This document shows, piece after piece, positions 34,254-37,861 of a stretch of 37,861 bases of DNA (positions are counted from its first letter, which is position 1; every line of letters begins with the position of its first letter). A model generated the notes under the pieces. It saw only the letters and a list, made by a program, of their open reading frames with translations. It was not told the origin of the DNA and searched no databases. The translations under genes and the position numbers were made by a program. Origin of the DNA: CAWVWD01 sp045106825 (GTDB lineage: Bacteria > Bacteroidota > Bacteroidia > Chitinophagales > Saprospiraceae); NCBI GenBank assembly GCA_045106825.1, contig JBGCFH010000437.1, forward strand, positions 1-37,861, in the 5' to 3' direction.

Positions 34254-34293
34254 AAAGGTCTTGAAAAGTGAAAACACTTATTTCAAGACCTTT
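34254..34293. terminator. bidirectional terminator after rsmG
   Basis: AAAGGTCTTGAAA pairs with TTTCAAGACCTTT, with inner AGTG/CACT pairing. It serves rsmG on the plus strand and the converging small membrane gene on the minus strand. Confidence 0.75.
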
Positions 34294-34298
34294 CTTAT

Positions 34299-34565
34299 TT
34301 ATCCTGCTATCAATAACGAAAGTAGTAAAAAGAACAAGATAAACGGCGATAAAATAATTAAAATTAAAATCATAAAGCCTTTTATTATAAATTTCAAAGC
34401 AATTAGCCAAATATTATCAGAAATATTCTTAGCTGTCAATGTTTGAATGCGATTATATTGTTCTTTTAGCCAAGTAATTGAAGCAGGTTCTTCAAAATCA
34501 GGAGATTTCTTTGTAACTAAATCATCACGATTATCTAATTCTTGATGTTGGTTTTCAGCTTCCAT
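34299..34565 (-). CDS. small membrane protein, function unknown
   Basis: The ATG at 34565 (MEAENQHQELDNRDDL) is preferred; a longer frame to 34670 adds residues that overlap the upstream gene. 88 aa: an acidic, polar N-terminus (about 1-45) and a hydrophobic C-terminus (about 48-86, WLIALKFIIKGFMILILIIL then FILFFLLLSLLIAG) forming one or two membrane helices. No family recognised. It starts 40 bases after the stop of the exported coiled-coil gene and is probably co-transcribed with it. Confidence 0.65.
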   Translation of the reverse strand: MEAENQHQELDNRDDLVTKKSPDFEEPASITWLKEQYNRIQTLTAKNISDNIWLIALKFIIKGFMILILIILSPFILFFLLLSLLIAG

Positions 34566-34605
34566 ATATAGAGCAATTTTAGTTACAAAGATAAACCGTA
34601 AAATC

Positions 34606-35307
34606 TTAATAACTACCTTCTCGATAAGATTTATATTGCAATAAACCTGTTTCTTTTTTGAGTCGTGCAATATTTTCTCTATAAGCGGTTATTTCATTAT
34701 TCATTTTCTTTAAGCCTTCTTTCAAAAAAGAAAGTTCTTCTTTCATTGCCAAATATTTTTCTTCAATTTTATCCCATTCACTTGGCAACATATCACCTTC
34801 ATCATAAGCCTCTTTAGCTTCATTGTAAGTTGTTTCATATTCCTTAAAAATATCTCTTTTAGCTTTTCGAGCTTTCCAGTAATTATCTCTTTTCTTTTGT
34901 AAGCCTGGTAAACGATTCACGGCATTGTGTAACGAATCTGTTTGAGACAGACTCATTAGAGTTGCTCTGTGTTTGGCATCTAACTGCTCAATGCTATCTA
35001 ATTCTGCAATCATTTTCTTTTCAAAATCAATCCAAAGACTGTTACCTTTTGCCACTTTAAACTGATTGTCAGTAGTAGAAATATAGAAAGTATGAAGTGT
35101 TGCACTTTCAGCAGGAGTTCCATAATCTTTTAGTAACCAACGTTTTATGATAGTTTCATTTTCTTGGCATTCAGCTTCAAGACGATAAGTGAATGTTTTG
35201 GCATATCCACAGTTAACATAATCTAAAATACGCTCTATTGAGGTTTGTCCAAAAGCCGTTGTTCCTATCAATAAAATGATAGGTAATAGCATAAATTCTT
35301 TCTTCAT
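34606..35307 (-). CDS. exported coiled-coil protein, function unknown
   Basis: 233 aa with a signal peptide (MKKEFMLLPIILLIGTTAFG, cleavage after FGQ). A first part has two Cys (NCGYAKTFTYRLEAEC) that could form a disulphide. A long charged helical segment (about 105-225) follows with coiled-coil character. No lipobox or enzymatic motif. Expected periplasmic. On the minus strand, upstream of the small membrane gene and divergent from the CRISPR genes; nothing ties it to CRISPR function. Confidence 0.75.
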   Translation of the reverse strand: MKKEFMLLPIILLIGTTAFGQTSIERILDYVNCGYAKTFTYRLEAECQENETIIKRWLLKDYGTPAESATLHTFYISTTDNQFKVAKGNSLWIDFEKKMIAELDSIEQLDAKHRATLMSLSQTDSLHNAVNRLPGLQKKRDNYWKARKAKRDIFKEYETTYNEAKEAYDEGDMLPSEWDKIEEKYLAMKEELSFLKEGLKKMNNEITAYRENIARLKKETGLLQYKSYREGSY

Positions 35308-35642
35308 AGTTTGTTTTCTAATTAATTTAGTTTACGATAATAGTTATCATATTGCAATTTAAGTGCCGTTTTTTTTTGTTCAAAATTTGATTTCTCAAAA
35401 TGCATATTATATTTACATATTATAATTTATTGCACATGTAAGTATGGAATAAAATGACTCCTAAAATAAATTATAACGCCTTGATTTTTTTTATTTTGAT
35501 ATTAATTGCTAATTTGGATTATTATTTTGTAGATTTTTTTTATTCCAAATGTTTTTTTAAGAATCAGATGATTTTTTAGATAAAATTATTTTGTAATACT
35601 ATCTATTATTGGAAAATAATTAGCTGATAAACCCTAAAACTC
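35308..35642. other. divergent spacer before cas6
   Basis: 335 bases, very AT-rich. No repeat-spacer array, no gene and no full TAnnTTTG match could be found. The cas promoter should lie here but cannot be pinned down. Confidence 0.5.
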
Positions 35643-36371
35643 ATGCATCAATTACGCATCGTAACCATACGTTTTAATAAACCAATAAAAGGACACGAAA
35701 TACCAGCATTTCGTGGAGCAATGGCACGAAAAGTTGGCTTACAACACGAATGGTTTCACAATCATAATAATGAAACAAAAGGCTATCATTATCGCTATCC
35801 TCGCATACAATACAAACGACATCGTGGCAAACCAATGTTAGTTTGTATCGAAAATGGTATTGAAGAAGTACAAAAGTACTTTTCAAAACCTGATTGGCAT
35901 TTAGAATTTAGTGGCGAAGTCCATAAAATGGGCATCGAAGAACTACGTGTACATCAGTTCGATATTCAAGTGATGGAAAAAATGAATACTTACCGTATCA
36001 AAAATTGGATTGCTCTAAACAATAAAAACCATAAAGCCTTCCAAAACGGTTCGCCAATTGAGCAATTGCAAATTTTGGAACGCAGTCTTGCTGGTCATAT
36101 TATTTCTTTTACGAAAGGAATTGAGTTTCGTCCCGACAAACGATTTGAAGTCAAAATTGATAGTTTTCCCGAAACTCGACCTGTAAAATTAAAAGGTATG
36201 ACGACTTTAGGGTTTAATTTGACTTTTAAGACGGATTTGTTTTTGCCGAACTTTATTGGGTTGGGAAAGGCTGTTAGTAAGGGTTATGGTGTTGTGATGC
36301 AGGAACGGAGAAATCGGAGGAAACCTGTCGTTATTGAAAATGATATTGAGAATTTTAAAAAGGAATTATAG
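35643..36371 (+). CDS. cas6: Cas6 CRISPR pre-crRNA endoribonuclease
   Basis: Cas6 cuts CRISPR repeat RNA to make mature guides. 242 aa. The N-terminal part has the Cas6 pattern HEWFHNH...YHYRYPRIQYK (35-58), with candidate catalytic histidines at 35, 39 and 41. The C-terminus has the Gly-rich loop GLGKAVSKGYGVV (about 206-218) and a basic tail. The stop codon directly abuts the cas10 ATG, so the two are translationally close. No CRISPR array is in the window; it should lie further downstream or elsewhere. Confidence 0.9.
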   Translation: MHQLRIVTIRFNKPIKGHEIPAFRGAMARKVGLQHEWFHNHNNETKGYHYRYPRIQYKRHRGKPMLVCIENGIEEVQKYFSKPDWHLEFSGEVHKMGIEELRVHQFDIQVMEKMNTYRIKNWIALNNKNHKAFQNGSPIEQLQILERSLAGHIISFTKGIEFRPDKRFEVKIDSFPETRPVKLKGMTTLGFNLTFKTDLFLPNFIGLGKAVSKGYGVVMQERRNRRKPVVIENDIENFKKEL

Positions 36372-37861
36372 ATGAGTGATATAAGAGAAAATTTATATTT
36401 AGCTGCTTTATTGGAAGGAATTGATGGTATTGAAAAGCCTACACTTTCTAATGAGCATTTCGAAATATTAAAAAAAGCAAATGAGTACGCATCTGCTGGA
36501 AACCCTGAAAAAGGAAATTTTGATTTTGTCGCTTCACCTTTTGAAAATTTGAAAGGAAAATCAAAACCAAATAAAATTGGCTTTGATTTTCAGGCTTTGA
36601 ATTTATCTAATGCTTTTTTTCCAAATGATAAATCTAAAAAAACTGGTTCAGTCAATGAACTTTGGAAGAATTTTAAGAGCGATTATAACAAATATGCTCA
36701 ACAAAAAAGTTTGAAATTGAAAGCAGAAACAACGCTTTCTTTACTTCAAAAATATGCTGTTACAATTCCAAATCCAACGACAATTCATCCTGAAGTATCT
36801 TGGTATGATTATACAAAAATCAAAGCTGGTTTGGCGGTTTGTATTCATGATTACAAAAGTAGTCAAGAAGAGAACAAATCAGAAAATCCACTTTTGATTA
36901 TTCGAGCTGATATTTCTGGTATTCAAGATTTTATTGGAAATATTGCAAGTAAGAATGCGTCCAAAAACTTAAAAGGTCGCTCGTTTTATGTGCAGCTTTT
37001 GGTGAATACGGTTTTGAAGTTGATGCTGAAAAAACTCAACCTTTTTGAAGGTAATGTAATGTATGCTTCGGGCGGAAATTTCTTTGTAATTGCTCCGAAT
37101 ACGGAAGAAATTAGAGGTAAAAAAGATGAGAATGGAAATTTAATTAAGAAAGGGAAATTTCAAGAGTTTGAAGAAGAAATTACTAAAGCAATTTTCAAAG
37201 AACATAAGACGAGGATTGCGGTGGTGATGGGAAGTTATCCTGTTTCTGAACCTCAAATTTTAGGTGGTAATATTGATAAAGCGATTCTTGCTTTGTTTAC
37301 GAAAGTGATTGATAAGAAGAAAAAGCAGAAGTTTTCTGTTTTGATTGAGGATAATTATGATGCTTTTTTTGAACCAATAGATAAAGGTGGAGATGTTATT
37401 TTGGATGCAATTACAGGTGAAGAAGTTAAACCTGATAAAAATGAAAAATATTGGGTTGTTGAAGATGCTGAACCGAAACCTGTTGATTTTGAGGATTTAA
37501 AAGATGATGATGATGTTATTTCAGAAAAAACTGCTAAACAGATTTTTATTGGAAGTCATTTGAGAAAAGTTGACTATTGGGTAGTTTCTGAAAGGCAATT
37601 ACCTTTTTCTGAAAAAAAGCGAACTGAAATTTTTCCTTTACCAAATTATAACTCTACTAAACTTTACCATTATTTGATTAAGGAAAAACAGCTTAAAAAA
37701 TTAAATAATTTTGATGATGTTATAATTTACAACATCAATGTTTTGGAAGCAGAAATTACTCCTTTTTTCACATTGTATGGTGGAAATGATGTGCCAAGAT
37801 TTGAAGTAAGATACAAAGAGGAAGTTTTTAGTAAAAAAGAAAATAAGAATGTATCTAAAAC
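36372..37861 (+). CDS. csm1: Cas10/Csm1-like type III CRISPR protein, partial, HD motif degenerate
   Basis: Cas10 is the large subunit of type III effector complexes; many members carry an HD nuclease and a palm domain that makes cyclic oligoadenylates. The frame is open from the ATG at 36372 to the window end (496 codons), so the C-terminus and GGDD palm motif are not visible. The first Palm-type block is clear: DISGIQDFIGNIASKNASKN (from 180), LKGRSFYVQLL and YASGGNFFVIAP. The N-terminal LAALLHDIGKF of HD-containing Csm1 appears here as LAALLEGIDGI, with Glu15-Gly16 at the HD positions. The DAITGEE segment near 370 has no cysteines where a zinc finger often lies. Subtype III-A is inferred; III-B (Cmr2) is not excluded. 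Confidence 0.85.
   Translation, partial: MSDIRENLYLAALLEGIDGIEKPTLSNEHFEILKKANEYASAGNPEKGNFDFVASPFENLKGKSKPNKIGFDFQALNLSNAFFPNDKSKKTGSVNELWKNFKSDYNKYAQQKSLKLKAETTLSLLQKYAVTIPNPTTIHPEVSWYDYTKIKAGLAVCIHDYKSSQEENKSENPLLIIRADISGIQDFIGNIASKNASKNLKGRSFYVQLLVNTVLKLMLKKLNLFEGNVMYASGGNFFVIAPNTEEIRGKKDENGNLIKKGKFQEFEEEITKAIFKEHKTRIAVVMGSYPVSEPQILGGNIDKAILALFTKVIDKKKKQKFSVLIEDNYDAFFEPIDKGGDVILDAITGEEVKPDKNEKYWVVEDAEPKPVDFEDLKDDDDVISEKTAKQIFIGSHLRKVDYWVVSERQLPFSEKKRTEIFPLPNYNSTKLYHYLIKEKQLKKLNNFDDVIIYNINVLEAEITPFFTLYGGNDVPRFEVRYKEEVFSKKENKNVSK

Noticed and set aside
34566..34670. Upstream extension of the small membrane protein gene.
   Set aside because: It overlaps the preceding exported-protein gene, and the ATG at 34565 gives a sensible protein without overlap.
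35308..35642. Possible CRISPR array or leader upstream of cas6.
   Set aside because: No regularly spaced direct repeats were found; the region is simply AT-rich.

Overview
The window looks like an AT-rich chromosome segment (roughly one third G+C) of a Flavobacteriia-type Bacteroidota. The evidence is the gliding/type IX secretion core (PorP/SprF-like, GldK, GldL, GldM, GldN), a GldA-GldF-GldG ABC transporter, Bacteroidota-type promoter cores (TAnnTTTG), sparse Shine-Dalgarno signals and TPR-histidine kinases. I cannot name a genus from sequence alone. No rRNA, tRNA or CRISPR array was seen.

Layout. (1) 1-6000, minus strand: glnS, then a leftward group of an exported CHAT-domain protease, an exported helical protein and a NADAR-family glycosidase. 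(2) 6545-8572: a YyaL/SSP411-like thioredoxin-domain protein. (3) 8837-16479: the type IX secretion cluster porP-like, gldK, gldL, gldM, gldN, then an OmpA-domain lipoprotein; strong hairpins separate several of these genes. (4) 16907-18209: an SDR oxidoreductase and a convergent DksA/TraR-like regulator sharing one bidirectional terminator. (5) 18937-23260: gldA, an unknown exported protein, gldF and gldG. (6) 23510-31503: three TPR/histidine-kinase proteins, a small exported protein and recF. The first kinase homologue has Lys where the phosphoacceptor His should be. (7) 31915-35307: a patatin-like protein lacking the canonical nucleophile Ser, an FMN-dependent reductase with rsmG, and two small unknown genes. 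(8) 35643-end: start of a type III CRISPR-Cas locus, cas6 followed directly by cas10/csm1, which is cut by the window edge and has a degenerate HD nuclease motif.

How the genes work together. GldL-GldM form the proton-driven motor of type IX secretion and gliding, GldK and GldN the periplasmic ring under the outer membrane, and PorP/SprF-like proteins act at the outer membrane. GldA/F/G form an ABC transporter needed for gliding in Flavobacterium johnsoniae. The kinases have no response regulator beside them, so they must signal to partners elsewhere.

The most distinctive non-coding feature is the density of foldback (inverted-repeat) elements in intergenic DNA. There are two copies of one MITE-like element with 16-bp terminal inverted repeats, and several unrelated foldbacks at 9-59, 6207-6422, 16501-16656, 20555-20623, 28129-28261 and 31738-31828. 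Some overlap the apparent starts or ends of genes, which affects start-codon choice for recF and the CHAT gene. I did not find a clearly undescribed multi-gene system. The best candidates are the pseudo-kinase/kinase pair, the CHAT-NADAR group, and the HD-less Cas10 locus that continues past the window.
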